Below the pieces are notes generated by a model. It was not told where the DNA came from, ran no database searches, and was given only the letters and a program-made list of their open reading frames with translations. From the NCBI GenBank assembly GCA_036381435.1, contig DASVCW010000001.1, positions 1-64,000 on the forward strand: DNA of 64,000 nucleotides, read 5' to 3'. The translations under genes and the position numbers were made by a program. The DNA comes from Fodinibius sp036381435. Its GTDB lineage: Bacteria; Bacteroidota; Rhodothermia; Balneolales; Balneolaceae. Positions 33,983 through 43,040 of this stretch are shown here, in pieces. How positions within the stretch are numbered: position 1 is the stretch's first letter; each line of letters opens with the position of its first letter.

Positions 33983-35239
33983 TTAAAATTTCAGGGTGAT
34001 GCCAAGGCCCGGAATGTTGGCATAGGTGGTATATACTCCGTCAATTCCACCTTCATATGTATTTGTTACCTCACGCTGATTAGCTCGCACAAAAATGTAT
34101 GATGCGTCGATATCAAGATAATCGGTAAGGCTGTAGGTGATGCCTGCTGAAAAAAGCCAGCGGTCGGCATCGGGCAGCGTGGGATCAACATATCTTTCAC
34201 GAATAGGATTTTTATCATAACCGATACCTGCACGAACGGTTAGTCCGTCAATACCGATTTTCGAATATTCAGCTCCAAATCGCAGCTGCCAGGTATCTTG
34301 AAAATTTCGTATGCTGGTGATGGAATTTCCTCCCAAAGCTACAATTGGCTGATCAAATGTTATGGTAAGTTCATCATAGCTGGACCATCCAAACCAAACG
34401 TAATCAAGCTCTGTGGTGAGTCCGTCTATGGGTTCTACATTAAGGGCAATTACATAACTGGCCGGAAGGGTAATTTCTGCACTTCCCTGGGCTCCGTTTG
34501 GGGGAAATCCAACCGGCAAATTGCGAAATTCGGCATTTCCCTCAAATGCTACGGTCACTTCACTCCGGTAGGTAAAACCTAAAGTCACGTTTTCAACCGG
34601 TTCATACAAGATTCCCGCATTAAAGCCGAAAGCAGGTTCTCTCAATTCTCCTTCCATTGCAAAAGTGCCTTCAGGGGTGAAATCCTGTACGGCACGGCTT
34701 AGTTTGACCGTCCCGTGAAAAGCCACTCTTAGACCGGCACCGACTTTTATTTCTCCAATACCAAAATCCGGCAGTTTATAACCGATTGCCGGATTGGCGA
34801 AGAGGGTTTCAACACTTGCTTCAATGGAAGAACCACGTCCCACCCAATCAGCCGGCCATTTTGTTCCCAATCCAAAAGGGGCGTAAATACCGAGACCGGC
34901 GGTCAGATTTTCGTTAATCTGGTAAGATGCATACATATTCGGAACAAGAAAGTTTTGTTCTTTCATGAGCGTTTCTTGTCCCACTGGTGCCAAAGGCGAC
35001 AAGTTACGGAAGCTTGAACGCGGGGCAATGATGCTTACTCCGCCGCTAAAGCGAAAGCCATCAAGGCCTGCGAGTCCGGCCGGATTATAAAAGATTGTGG
35101 AAACATGATTCGCATAAGCAGAAAAAGCTCCCAGCATTCCGTTTGCGCGAACGCTGGCTTCATAAATAGAAAAGCCACTGGAATAAGCCGAAGCAGAGCA
35201 TAAAAAAACAAGGCATAAGGTAGCAATTATTCTTCGCAT
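33983..35239 (-). CDS. OmpP1/FadL/TodX-family outer-membrane transporter
   Basis: A 418-aa outer-membrane barrel with signal peptide (cleavage near residue 20) and the family N-terminal hatch region, SGFSIYEASVRANGMLGAF and HVSTIFYNPAGLAGLDG. The barrel repeats end in an aromatic C-terminal residue (GLGITLKF). It should admit long-chain fatty acids or other hydrophobic molecules. It is followed by an SGNH lipoprotein esterase gene, making a plausible hydrolysis-and-uptake pair. Confidence 0.93.
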   Translation of the reverse strand: MRRIIATLCLVFLCSASAYSSGFSIYEASVRANGMLGAFSAYANHVSTIFYNPAGLAGLDGFRFSGGVSIIAPRSSFRNLSPLAPVGQETLMKEQNFLVPNMYASYQINENLTAGLGIYAPFGLGTKWPADWVGRGSSIEASVETLFANPAIGYKLPDFGIGEIKVGAGLRVAFHGTVKLSRAVQDFTPEGTFAMEGELREPAFGFNAGILYEPVENVTLGFTYRSEVTVAFEGNAEFRNLPVGFPPNGAQGSAEITLPASYVIALNVEPIDGLTTELDYVWFGWSSYDELTITFDQPIVALGGNSITSIRNFQDTWQLRFGAEYSKIGIDGLTVRAGIGYDKNPIRERYVDPTLPDADRWLFSAGITYSLTDYLDIDASYIFVRANQREVTNTYEGGIDGVYTTYANIPGLGITLKF

Positions 35240-35464
35240 AGGTTCTCTAATTTAGATTTATGTTTAAAGAATTAATTAAGAATGGCTGATATGTGATTAA
35301 GAAATAAAGTATAAGTACAAATGAGTTTATTAAAGCCAACTACAGTTAACACTGTTAAGCACAAGTAACTAAAAGGTTTTGAAATATAAAAATCAAAATT
35401 TGCAATAGGCCTTTAATTTCCCTTCATTCGGGGTGAAGTACTTTTAACCTTGGAAAAAGATATT

Positions 35465-36211
35465 ATGAACTGGTTTGAAGAGTGGTTTGACAGCCCCCTT
35501 TATGAGAAATTATATGCCAACCGGGATGAAAAAGAAGCAGCTCGCCTGGTTGAATTATTGGTAGAGACGCTGCCATTGGATAAAAGATCAAAAGTTTTAG
35601 ACCTTGGATGCGGACGGGGAAGGCATTCCATCAATTTATATAAAAAGGGATATAAAGTTACAGGCATTGATCTTTCTGAACAGGCGATCGAAACGGCGCG
35701 AGAAAAAGCGGCTAACCAAGGACTTGATGACCTTACTTTTGAGGTACGAGATATGCGCAATCCGCTTTCCGAAACATTTGATGCCATTGTAAACCTGTTC
35801 ACAACTTTTGGTTACTTCCGTTCTGATGAAGAAAATGCAAGCGTATTTGATAGCGTCAGAAAGATGTTAAAACCGGGCGGTATTTTTGTACTGGATTTTT
35901 TAAACGCAGAAAAAGTCCGGAATTCCTTTCAGCCCGATGATGAGGGAGAATTCCATGGCATCCATTATGAAATAGAGCGATATATTGATGACAACGCCAT
36001 TCATAAAGAAATTGCTTTTTCGGGTGATGGCGTTGACGGACAAAAAAAGTATTCCGAACGGGTAAAATTGTATGATTTGTCCTGGTTTAAACAGGAACTG
36101 GGAAAAAGAGATTTAATAATTGATCATATCTTCGGCGACTATGACGGGCAGGAATTCGATCCAGAAACCTGTCCACGTTTGTTGATTATTAGTCATTTGA
36201 GGGATGCGTGA
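35465..36211 (+). CDS. Class I SAM-dependent methyltransferase
   Basis: A 248-aa Rossmann-fold methyltransferase: SAM motif I KVLDLGCGRGRHS (about 43-54), acidic end VTGIDLSEQAI, the motif II/III region FDAIVNLFTTFGYF and LKPGGIFVLDFLN. The acceptor is unknown. TTG at 35450 is in frame, but ATG at 35465 (MNWFEEWFDSPLY, typical of this methyltransferase subgroup) is favoured. It is convergent with a hypothetical gene. Confidence 0.85.
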   Translation: MNWFEEWFDSPLYEKLYANRDEKEAARLVELLVETLPLDKRSKVLDLGCGRGRHSINLYKKGYKVTGIDLSEQAIETAREKAANQGLDDLTFEVRDMRNPLSETFDAIVNLFTTFGYFRSDEENASVFDSVRKMLKPGGIFVLDFLNAEKVRNSFQPDDEGEFHGIHYEIERYIDDNAIHKEIAFSGDGVDGQKKYSERVKLYDLSWFKQELGKRDLIIDHIFGDYDGQEFDPETCPRLLIISHLRDA

Positions 36212-36276
36212 TGAGCAAGAAGCGAGAAGCAAGAAGGAAGCTTTTGCCGTTTGCCTTTTCACTTCTGCCGCGTTTT

Positions 36277-36936
36277 CTACAAAACCGTTTCCTGAAATAC
36301 CTCTTCCGCTCCGTGCGGAGGTTTATCTAACGCCCACGTTTCGAAGTAGAAATGGCGCTCCGAGCGCATACGTTTGCTGTTGATGCTGAAAAAGCGAAAA
36401 TGTTCATCAATAAGAGGCTGAAAGGCTTGAAAAAGATCAGCATAGATGTTTTTCCTGGAGAGTAAATGTAAATCGTAGCCATGGTGTGCCTGCTCCTTAT
36501 AAAGAGTATAAGCTCCTGTTTTGAGTACTTTACTCAGCCCTTCTTTTTTATGCCCGATATTTGATTCCTGATCTATCTTAAGGCTTTCAAAATCAAAGTC
36601 TTTATTAGAATCGCTGATTATCAAAGCTTGTCCAATCTCAATTGCATCGAGTGCTTTTTTGAGTGAATTGAAATCACTTGAAGCAGAGTAAATGGTACGA
36701 TCTTTAAAAATTTCATCCAACTGCCTGATAACTTCATCAGCTTTTGAAAGCGTATTCAGCCCAAACCGTTCTTTTTCAAGACGTGTCCCTGTAATGTAAA
36801 ATTTAGAATAAGTGGGGTCCGGCTTCATGAAATCCGAAAGGGTGGTTTTCATATCAGACTTCGTTTTGTTGGTATTTCGCTTGGCCAGCTTATCCAGCCG
36901 CTGATCGTGATTGAAGAAAAGTTTAAAAATATCCAT
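36277..36936 (-). CDS. Hypothetical protein
   Basis: A 219-aa soluble protein starting MDIFKLFFNHDQRLDKLAKR. It has mixed alpha/beta composition, a basic N-terminal segment and a C-terminal part rich in aromatic residues (FFSINSKRMRSERHFYFETW). I recognise no family or catalytic motif. An upstream ATG in frame would add 14 residues encoded by the repeat-word hairpin, so ATG 36936 is chosen. Codon use is like its neighbours. Confidence 0.6.
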   Translation of the reverse strand: MDIFKLFFNHDQRLDKLAKRNTNKTKSDMKTTLSDFMKPDPTYSKFYITGTRLEKERFGLNTLSKADEVIRQLDEIFKDRTIYSASSDFNSLKKALDAIEIGQALIISDSNKDFDFESLKIDQESNIGHKKEGLSKVLKTGAYTLYKEQAHHGYDLHLLSRKNIYADLFQAFQPLIDEHFRFFSINSKRMRSERHFYFETWALDKPPHGAEEVFQETVL

Positions 36937-36941
36937 GGGTT

Positions 36942-37012
36942 GATTCGTAATGAGTAATTCGTAATGCGTGATGTTCAAAGATACGCATTACGTATAACGA
37001 ATCACGCATTAA
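36942..37012. repeat. Word-repeat hairpin of TTCGTAATGCGT units
   Basis: TTCGTAATGCGT words on the left face ACGCATTACG and GAATCACGCATTA on the right, filling the spacer between hppA and the hypothetical gene. The word order is permuted between arms, so several alternative pairings are possible. The same kind of word hairpin is at 45021-45064. Confidence 0.55.
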
Positions 37013-37020
37013 ACTCAAAT

Positions 37021-37052
37021 AAAAAGCCCCATCATCTTTCAATGATAGGGCT
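37021..37052 (-). terminator. Terminator of hppA
   Basis: On the minus strand AGCCC-ATCAT pairs with ATGAT-GGGCT (one mismatch) around a 6-nt loop, followed by TTTTT. It lies about 30 bp after the hppA stop. Confidence 0.8.
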
Positions 37053-37080
37053 CAAATATCAGATACTATTGACTGAGCTC

Positions 37081-39279
37081 TTAAATCATCGTAGCAATTA
37101 CAAGGGCTACAACCGACATTAGTTTGATAAGAATGTTGAGTGAAGGGCCTGAGGTATCTTTGAAAGGATCTCCAACCGTATCGCCAACAACGGCTGCTTT
37201 GTGAGCAGCAGAACCTTTACTAAGTTTTTCTCCATTCACTTCAAAACCTTCTTCAATCATTTTCTTGGCATTATCCCAAGCACCGCCGGCATTTGATTGG
37301 AAAAGAGCCATTAAAACACCTGAGGCAGTAACACCTGCCAGGAGTCCGCCCAGCATTTCGGCACCAATTGCGGATGCATCTGAAAACAGACCGGGAAGAA
37401 ATCCAAAAGCAACAGGAACGATAACGGCTAAAACACCGGGAGCTACCATTTCACGGATCGAAGCGGTGGTAGAAATTTCAACACACTTTTCATATTCCGC
37501 TTTGCTTTCGGCTGCTTCAAAAATCTGACGATCTTCAGCAGACCAATCTTCCATTTTCTTGCCTTCATTGCGATTCATAGCATCGAGACCTGCGCGCAAT
37601 TCAGGAATATTTTTAAACTGACGACGGACTTCTTCAATCATCGACATGGCTGCACGTCCCACCGCATTCATGGAAAGGGCTGAAAACAGGAAGGGCAACA
37701 TAGCACCAATGAAAAGAGATGCCATCACATAAGGATCGGTAACACTGATTTCAATCTCAACACCGGGATTAACAGCTTGGTAAGAAGTGATGAAAGCTGC
37801 AAATAAAGCCAAAGCAGTAAGAGCGGCAGAACCAATAGCAAAACCTTTACCGATAGCGGCTGTGGTATTTCCTACTGCGTCGAGTTTATCGGTACGTTCG
37901 CGAACTTCAGCCGGAAGCTCAGACATTTCAGCAATACCACCTGCATTATCAGAAATGGGACCGTAAGCATCAACCGCTAACTGGATGCCTGTATTAGAGA
38001 GCATTCCCACAGCCGCGATGGCGATTCCATAAAGACCTGCCATAGAATAAGCACCGATAATAGCCGCACCAATAATGATAATAGGAATAGCTGTTGACAT
38101 CATACCAACACCTAAACCGGCAATAATATTGGTAGCGGAGCCTGTAACCGATTGTTGAGCAATAGATTTGACTGGTTTGGTTCCCGTGCCGGTGTAATAT
38201 TCGGTAATCAATCCAATAAGCAGGCCGGCAGCGAGACCAATAATGGTAGCCCAAAATACGCCTAGATGAGTGAATTCTATTCCATTAAATGTCCAGGTCT
38301 CGGGCAGCATCCAGTGGATTAGTAAATAAGAGGCAACAAGCATAACACCGGCTGAAATAAATTCACCCATATTAAGTGCTTTCTGAGGGTTGCCGCCTTC
38401 TTTCACCCTTACAAAAAAGGTTCCTAAAATAGAGGTGAGAATTCCCGTTCCGGCCAGTACGAGCGGAAGAAGGACTGCGGAAAGACCGCCAAAACCATCT
38501 GTCCATTCGGGTGCTACCATAAATGCAGCACCAAGAACCATAGCTCCTACAATAGAACCTACGTAAGATTCGAACAGGTCGGCTCCCATACCGGCAACAT
38601 CACCTACGTTGTCGCCTACATTATCAGCGATTGTTGCCGGATTTAACGGGTGATCTTCGGGAATACCCGCTTCAACTTTACCTACAAGGTCGGCACCAAC
38701 GTCGGCAGCTTTGGTATAAATTCCACCGCCTACACGGGCAAAAAGGGCGATTGATGATGCCCCGAACGAGAAACCGGTAATAACAGCAAGCACTTGGTTA
38801 ATGTCATCGAACTGGCCTTGATAAAACCAAAACAGAATTCCCAAGCCTAAAACGCCAAGTCCCACAACGCCTAATCCCATAACTGATCCACCGGCAAAAG
38901 CAATGTTCAGCCCTTTTCCAAGGCTTTTACGGGCAGCATTTGTGGTGCGAACATTGGCTTTGGTAGCAACCTTCATTCCTATAAAACCTGCGAGGGCTGA
39001 ACAGACAGCTCCCAAAATAAAAGAAACCGAAATTAACCATGAAGAGCGTTCGGCATCAGCAGACCATCCTAAAAGAATAGCAACACAGATAACAAAAACG
39101 GCCAGCACTTTATATTCAGCTTTTAGAAAAGCCATTGCGCCTCTGGCAATGTGGGAACTTATTTTTGCCATCTTGTCGGTTCCGACATCTTGCTTAGAAA
39201 CCCATGATGATTTTATAAAGGTGTACAACAAGCCGAGGGCTCCTGCAACCGGAATCAGATATGTTATTAAGGTATCCAT
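37081..39279 (-). CDS. hppA: Membrane-bound ion-pumping pyrophosphatase
   Basis: Couples pyrophosphate hydrolysis to pumping of H+ or Na+ across the membrane. The 732-aa protein has about 16 hydrophobic segments and the catalytic loops GGGIYTKAADVGADLVGKVE, NPATIADNVGDNVGD, DAYGPISDNAGG and GDTVGDPFKDTSGPS. GNTTAAIGKG has Ala where K+-independent pumps carry Lys, which marks the K+-dependent class; the ion moved is not settled. A cluster that makes PPi (prs) lies just upstream on the same strand. Confidence 0.96.
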   Translation of the reverse strand: MDTLITYLIPVAGALGLLYTFIKSSWVSKQDVGTDKMAKISSHIARGAMAFLKAEYKVLAVFVICVAILLGWSADAERSSWLISVSFILGAVCSALAGFIGMKVATKANVRTTNAARKSLGKGLNIAFAGGSVMGLGVVGLGVLGLGILFWFYQGQFDDINQVLAVITGFSFGASSIALFARVGGGIYTKAADVGADLVGKVEAGIPEDHPLNPATIADNVGDNVGDVAGMGADLFESYVGSIVGAMVLGAAFMVAPEWTDGFGGLSAVLLPLVLAGTGILTSILGTFFVRVKEGGNPQKALNMGEFISAGVMLVASYLLIHWMLPETWTFNGIEFTHLGVFWATIIGLAAGLLIGLITEYYTGTGTKPVKSIAQQSVTGSATNIIAGLGVGMMSTAIPIIIIGAAIIGAYSMAGLYGIAIAAVGMLSNTGIQLAVDAYGPISDNAGGIAEMSELPAEVRERTDKLDAVGNTTAAIGKGFAIGSAALTALALFAAFITSYQAVNPGVEIEISVTDPYVMASLFIGAMLPFLFSALSMNAVGRAAMSMIEEVRRQFKNIPELRAGLDAMNRNEGKKMEDWSAEDRQIFEAAESKAEYEKCVEISTTASIREMVAPGVLAVIVPVAFGFLPGLFSDASAIGAEMLGGLLAGVTASGVLMALFQSNAGGAWDNAKKMIEEGFEVNGEKLSKGSAAHKAAVVGDTVGDPFKDTSGPSLNILIKLMSVVALVIATMI

Positions 39280-39314
39280 GTCAACGTTTTTGATTATTTG
39301 TAAGCGTTAGTAGA

Positions 39315-39872
39315 TTAATTGAATTTATTCATGGCCTGATCGATGCCTTCCCTGACAAAACAGTAAGCTGCATCGATGGCTTTATCCAGGGCAGGTTCGA
39401 TTACTTTTCGTTCTTCTTTAGAGAAAGGGGAGAGCACATGCTGAATTTGATATCCCTTTGGAAAATCATTTCCTATCCCGATTCGTAAACGCGGAAAAGC
39501 GTCCGTACCTAATTTCTGGATAATATCTTTAATCCCGTTATGTCCGCCGGCACTGCCTTTGGGGCGAAGCCGGATTGAGCCAAGCTCTAAATCCAGGTCA
39601 TCGTAGCAAACGAGGCAATTTTCGGCGTTTTCTTTATACCAGTTTAAAACTTGCTGAACGGCATTCCCGCTGTTATTCATGTAGGTTGTCGGCTTCACCA
39701 AGTAAAGGCTGCGGCCGGCGTGATTTCCCTTGCCCACATAAAATGGGCCCTTACCGGACCCTAAACTGACGGACATCGACTTCGCCAATTTATCAATGAA
39801 GTCAAAACCGATGTTATGACGGCTGCCGGCGTATTTACTTCCCGGATTTCCCAGGCCTATAATTACAGGCAT
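39315..39872 (-). CDS. pth: Peptidyl-tRNA hydrolase
   Basis: Recycles peptidyl-tRNAs that drop off ribosomes. The 185-aa protein carries the catalytic His19 in GSRHNIGF, Asn9 in GLGNPG, the PTTYMNNSG loop and YDDLDLELGSIRLR, then GSAGGHNGIKDII. It follows rplY by 30 bp, the common rplY-pth arrangement. Confidence 0.96.
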   Translation of the reverse strand: MPVIIGLGNPGSKYAGSRHNIGFDFIDKLAKSMSVSLGSGKGPFYVGKGNHAGRSLYLVKPTTYMNNSGNAVQQVLNWYKENAENCLVCYDDLDLELGSIRLRPKGSAGGHNGIKDIIQKLGTDAFPRLRIGIGNDFPKGYQIQHVLSPFSKEERKVIEPALDKAIDAAYCFVREGIDQAMNKFN

Positions 39873-39902
39873 AAAGTACCTACACCGGTTTGATCAGCAG
39901 AT

Positions 39903-40592
39903 TTATTCGGTTGATTCTTCGTCGCCACCTTCTTCGGTGTCTTCTCCTTCTGCGCCTTCTTCGGGTTCGGCACCTTCTTCGAGCTCTTCTTCGCTTGGAG
40001 CTTCGGTGGTAAGTGCAGAAGTAAGTTGTTCTTCGGATTTTGGCGGACGAATAGTTACAATAGTTCGGCTGAGATCATCAAGCGGAGTGATGCCTTCAAG
40101 ATCCAGATCACGAACGTGAAGTGAATCACCGATGCCGAGGTCGCTAATATCAATAGAATAAACGCCGGGAATTCTATCGGGGGTAACGCGAATGCGAAGA
40201 ATGTGCATCGGCTGAAAAATACGTCCGCCGCCTTCAGTAACGCCAACAGAGGTACCTTCCAGGTGAATAGGCACACTGAGTGTTACTTTGTGATCATCAG
40301 CAAGCACATAAAAGTCGACGTGCACGGGACGATCACTCAGGGGGTGAAATTCTGTTTTCTTGAGCAGTGTTCTGTAAGTTTCACCGTCAATGTTTAATTC
40401 AATAATCTGGCGCTTGCTTACCGATAAAACTTTCTCAAACTCAAGCTCATCTATTGAGAAATGAATATTTTCGTCAACCTCTGGTCCGTAAAGAACACTT
40501 GGAACACGTTCGGCATCACGTAGCGCGTCGGCGGCTTTACGGCCGGTTTCACGTTTTTTTCCTTCTAATTCTACAACTTCTGGAGTAGTCAT
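39903..40592 (-). CDS. rplY: 50S ribosomal protein L25 (Ctc form)
   Basis: Binds 5S rRNA in the large subunit. The 229-aa protein is the long TL5/Ctc version: an N-terminal L25 domain (about 1-95, RETGRKAADALRDAERVPSVLYG), a C-terminal beta domain (about 96-190), and an acidic tail rich in Glu. ATG start. It lies between prs and pth on the same strand, a widespread gene order. Confidence 0.95.
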   Translation of the reverse strand: MTTPEVVELEGKKRETGRKAADALRDAERVPSVLYGPEVDENIHFSIDELEFEKVLSVSKRQIIELNIDGETYRTLLKKTEFHPLSDRPVHVDFYVLADDHKVTLSVPIHLEGTSVGVTEGGGRIFQPMHILRIRVTPDRIPGVYSIDISDLGIGDSLHVRDLDLEGITPLDDLSRTIVTIRPPKSEEQLTSALTTEAPSEEELEEGAEPEEGAEGEDTEEGGDEESTE

Positions 40593-40610
40593 AATTCTAT
40601 TTTATTTTTA

Positions 40611-40737
40611 CCACGGAAACACAAAAACACTAAATTGTGGTTTTTGTGATTAATTATTCAAAATATTATTCGCTTAATCAGTTTCCACTTTGAGAAACAC
40701 TAAAAATTACACTTTGTGTGTTTCCGTGTTTTAGTGG
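40611..40737. repeat. Inverted repeat of CCACGGAAACACA words
   Basis: The prs-rplY spacer begins CCACGGAAACACAAAAACAC (40611-40630) and ends with the inverse words TGTGTGTTTCCGTGTTTTAG and TGG (to 40737), so the ends can pair as a long imperfect hairpin. It lies within the probable prs-rplY-pth transcript. Confidence 0.55.
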
Positions 40738-40741
40738 CAAA

Positions 40742-41674
40742 CTAATCATCAAAAAGAGCACTTATGGTATCGTTGGTATGGATACGTTGTATAGCTTCGG
40801 CAAAAATGCCCGCTACACTCAGTACCTTAATCTTGCTTGAAGGCTTCCGCAACGGAACCGTATCCGTAACCAGCAATTCATCAATAGGCGAATCTTCAAT
40901 TCGCTGGTAGGCAGGGCCCGATAAAATGGGATGCGTACAGGTCGCGGTGATGTTTAAAGCTCCGCGTTCTTTTAGTGCCGAAGCCGCATTTGTAAGCGTA
41001 CCGGCGGTGTCAATCAAGTCATCAACAATAAGAACGTTTTTGCCTTTTACTTTACCTATGATATTCATCACTTCGGCCACATTCTGCTTTGGCCGGCGTT
41101 TGTCGATAAAAGCGAGTGTTGCTCCCAATCGTTTAGCATAGGCCCGGGACATTTTTAAGCTTCCTACATCGGGAGCGACCACTACCAGGTTTTCTATCGG
41201 TGCACTGTTAAAGTGATCAATAAAAAGCCGGCTGGCATATAAATGATCAACCGGGATGTCAAAAAAGCCCTGAATCTGGGCCGCGTGCAAATCCATTGTT
41301 AAAATGCGATCTGCTCCGGCTTCAGTCAACAAATTGGCCATCAGCTTTGATGCAATTGAAACCCGGGGCTGATCTTTGCGATCTTGCCGGGCATAGCCAA
41401 AATAAGGAATCACAGCCGTTACCCTTTTTGCGGATGCGCGTTTTGCCGCATCCAGCATCAGCAAAAGTTCCATAATGTTATTGCCGGGGGGCGGAGTTGA
41501 TTGAACCACAAAAATATCTTCGCCCCGGATGCTCTGTTCGTACTTCACATAGAGCTCTCCGTCTGAAAAAGGCTTGATGGTAATTTTACCCAGCATAGTA
41601 CCATATTTTTCAGCAATAGCGCGCGATAAAGCAAGGTTACTGCGTCCGGCAAATATGGCAAGGGGTGTATCCAA
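40742..41674 (-). CDS. prs: Ribose-phosphate pyrophosphokinase
   Basis: Makes PRPP from ribose-5-phosphate and ATP. The family blocks are complete: FAGRSN, the FSDGELYVKYEQSIRGEDIFVVQ region, the flexible loop PYFGYARQDRKDQPR, MDLHAAQIQGFFDIPVD and the PRPP loop VDDLIDTAGT. The first ATG (41725) would add 17 residues encoded inside a terminator-like hairpin right after tRNA-Gln and has no room for a ribosome site. TTG at 41674 gives MDTPLAIFAGRSN, the normal N-terminus, and is chosen here. It heads prs-rplY-pth. Confidence 0.9.
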   Translation of the reverse strand: MDTPLAIFAGRSNLALSRAIAEKYGTMLGKITIKPFSDGELYVKYEQSIRGEDIFVVQSTPPPGNNIMELLLMLDAAKRASAKRVTAVIPYFGYARQDRKDQPRVSIASKLMANLLTEAGADRILTMDLHAAQIQGFFDIPVDHLYASRLFIDHFNSAPIENLVVVAPDVGSLKMSRAYAKRLGATLAFIDKRRPKQNVAEVMNIIGKVKGKNVLIVDDLIDTAGTLTNAASALKERGALNITATCTHPILSGPAYQRIEDSPIDELLVTDTVPLRKPSSKIKVLSVAGIFAEAIQRIHTNDTISALFDD

Positions 41675-41695
41675 CGAAGCGAGTTCAGAATTTAG

Positions 41696-41730
41696 AATAA
41701 AAGAAAAGGATGGCTTTACAGTCATCCTTT
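41696..41730 (-). terminator. Terminator-like hairpin between tRNA-Gln and prs
   Basis: On the minus strand AAAGGATG (41730-41723) pairs with CATCCTTT (41712-41705) and is followed by TTCTTTTATT. It starts 3 bp after the encoded CCA of tRNA-Gln. It can end the tRNA transcript or act as an attenuator for prs. Confidence 0.7.
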
Positions 41731-41733
41731 ATG

Positions 41734-41807
41734 TGGTTGCCCGGGGAGGATTCGAACCCCCACTGACGGTACCAAAAACCGCTGTCCTGCCATTAGACGA
41801 CCGGGCA
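41734..41807 (-). tRNA. tRNA-Gln (anticodon TTG)
   Basis: 74 nt including an encoded 3' CCA. The acceptor TGCCCGG pairs with CCGGGCA; D arm GTCTAATGGCAGGAC; anticodon arm GCGGT-TTTTGGT-ACCGT with TTG at the anticodon positions; T arm GGGGG-TTCGAAT-CCTCC with one G-T pair. It reads CAA. It is immediately followed by a hairpin and prs. Confidence 0.95.
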
Positions 41808-41858
41808 ATAAAGCTCTTTTTAAACAGATTCAGATAATATGAATTTACCGATTTCTAA

Positions 41859-43040
41859 TCAAGAAGAAATTACATTTTTAAATACCTTACAATTCTGACA
41901 CTGCTTGGGGCGACAATATTCCCGAAGTTGGAAAACAGTGCCTAAAGTATTGTTGTAGAGTGAAGGCGGCAAACTTGTGTTCTTGAAGAGTTTTAGCAGT
42001 GATGACGGCAGCGGAACCCGGTGTGCGTGCCACAATGCCCATACCCGGCTCTTTACTTTTTCAGAGAAAAAGAGATTGCCGAGAGAGTAAAGAGCAGGCA
42101 GAAAAACGGTGCCGAATAAAATAGCACTGCGTTCGCGGCCTAAAGAAGGGCTAACAGCAATTGAATTTTTAAGTTCTTTCCATAAAACTTTAGGCTCATC
42201 ATTCAGCCACTGTTCGAAGGGAAGATGATGAACATACCACAGGCAATCGGCAGCTTGCCGGATTCTCGGTAAGGGGTGATTTCCGGGACGACATCCTTTA
42301 TGCTTCCAGCAGAAGTTGACCGGATTTTCTGCTTTTATTTCTGAAATGATAACAGCCTGTTTCCGGAGTTCTTTGAGTGATGAAATTTTTTCGAGCCGTT
42401 CGAAAAGTTCATGCGCCAGCTTTTGCATAGGCTCGCGATTGTGAGCAATGCCCAAACCGTCAAAAAGGGCAATGGTGAACATTTTTTGCCATGCCTTTGA
42501 AGGAGGTAGGGCAGGATCATAAAATTCGAGCAAGTTGTCAACCTTCTGCTCAAAATACTCCTTATGAGCCTTTTTAAGCTGGCGGCCGAAAGCCTCTTCT
42601 GAAATAAAAGAAAGATGGCCGGCGCATGGCAGTTGTGGACTTGAAAAGTAATGTTCTAAAAAAGATTGAAGAGGCTTTGATATAAAAGAGGAGAGGCAAA
42701 GGGTGGGTATTGAACTGCGATTTTTGCGGTGAACGGTTTTCGTGGTTTCATCAAAGACAACATGCAAAACCACATTATTAAAATTAGGATCGGTATGATG
42801 TCCATGAGCATGCCAATCAGCAAATTTCCAGTGAATTTCTATATCACCGAACCAGCGTAGTTCACCTATAGATATTTCCGCACTTTTAAAATCAGGGCCG
42901 TCTGATTTGTTATAGGTTCCGGTCTGATGAATCTTAATCGCCTCGCCGTCTGATGTATAAAGGTTTTGATAATCAAAATGCAGCGTTTCCCAAATCCAGT
43001 GAAGTAGTTCTTCGTGGTATGAGGGCCGCTGTTTATCCAT
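41859..43040 (-). CDS. DUF2851 family protein
   Basis: A 393-aa protein matching the Bacteroidota DUF2851 pattern: GxYNKSDGPDFKSAEISIGELRWFGDIEIH, then DWHAHGHHTDPNFNNVVLHVV near 75-95, and a Cys cluster YCRPKQCQNC near the C-terminus. The early part resembles PD-(D/E)XK-like folds, but I cannot confirm catalytic residues. Function unknown. Its start overlaps the end of the YtxH-like gene by 8 bp. Confidence 0.75.
   Translation of the reverse strand: MDKQRPSYHEELLHWIWETLHFDYQNLYTSDGEAIKIHQTGTYNKSDGPDFKSAEISIGELRWFGDIEIHWKFADWHAHGHHTDPNFNNVVLHVVFDETTKTVHRKNRSSIPTLCLSSFISKPLQSFLEHYFSSPQLPCAGHLSFISEEAFGRQLKKAHKEYFEQKVDNLLEFYDPALPPSKAWQKMFTIALFDGLGIAHNREPMQKLAHELFERLEKISSLKELRKQAVIISEIKAENPVNFCWKHKGCRPGNHPLPRIRQAADCLWYVHHLPFEQWLNDEPKVLWKELKNSIAVSPSLGRERSAILFGTVFLPALYSLGNLFFSEKVKSRVWALWHAHRVPLPSSLLKLFKNTSLPPSLYNNTLGTVFQLREYCRPKQCQNCKVFKNVISS

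Noticed and set aside
41574..41837. Plus-strand ORF across prs start and tRNA-Gln
   Set aside because: It is antisense to prs and would translate the reverse of a well-formed tRNA.
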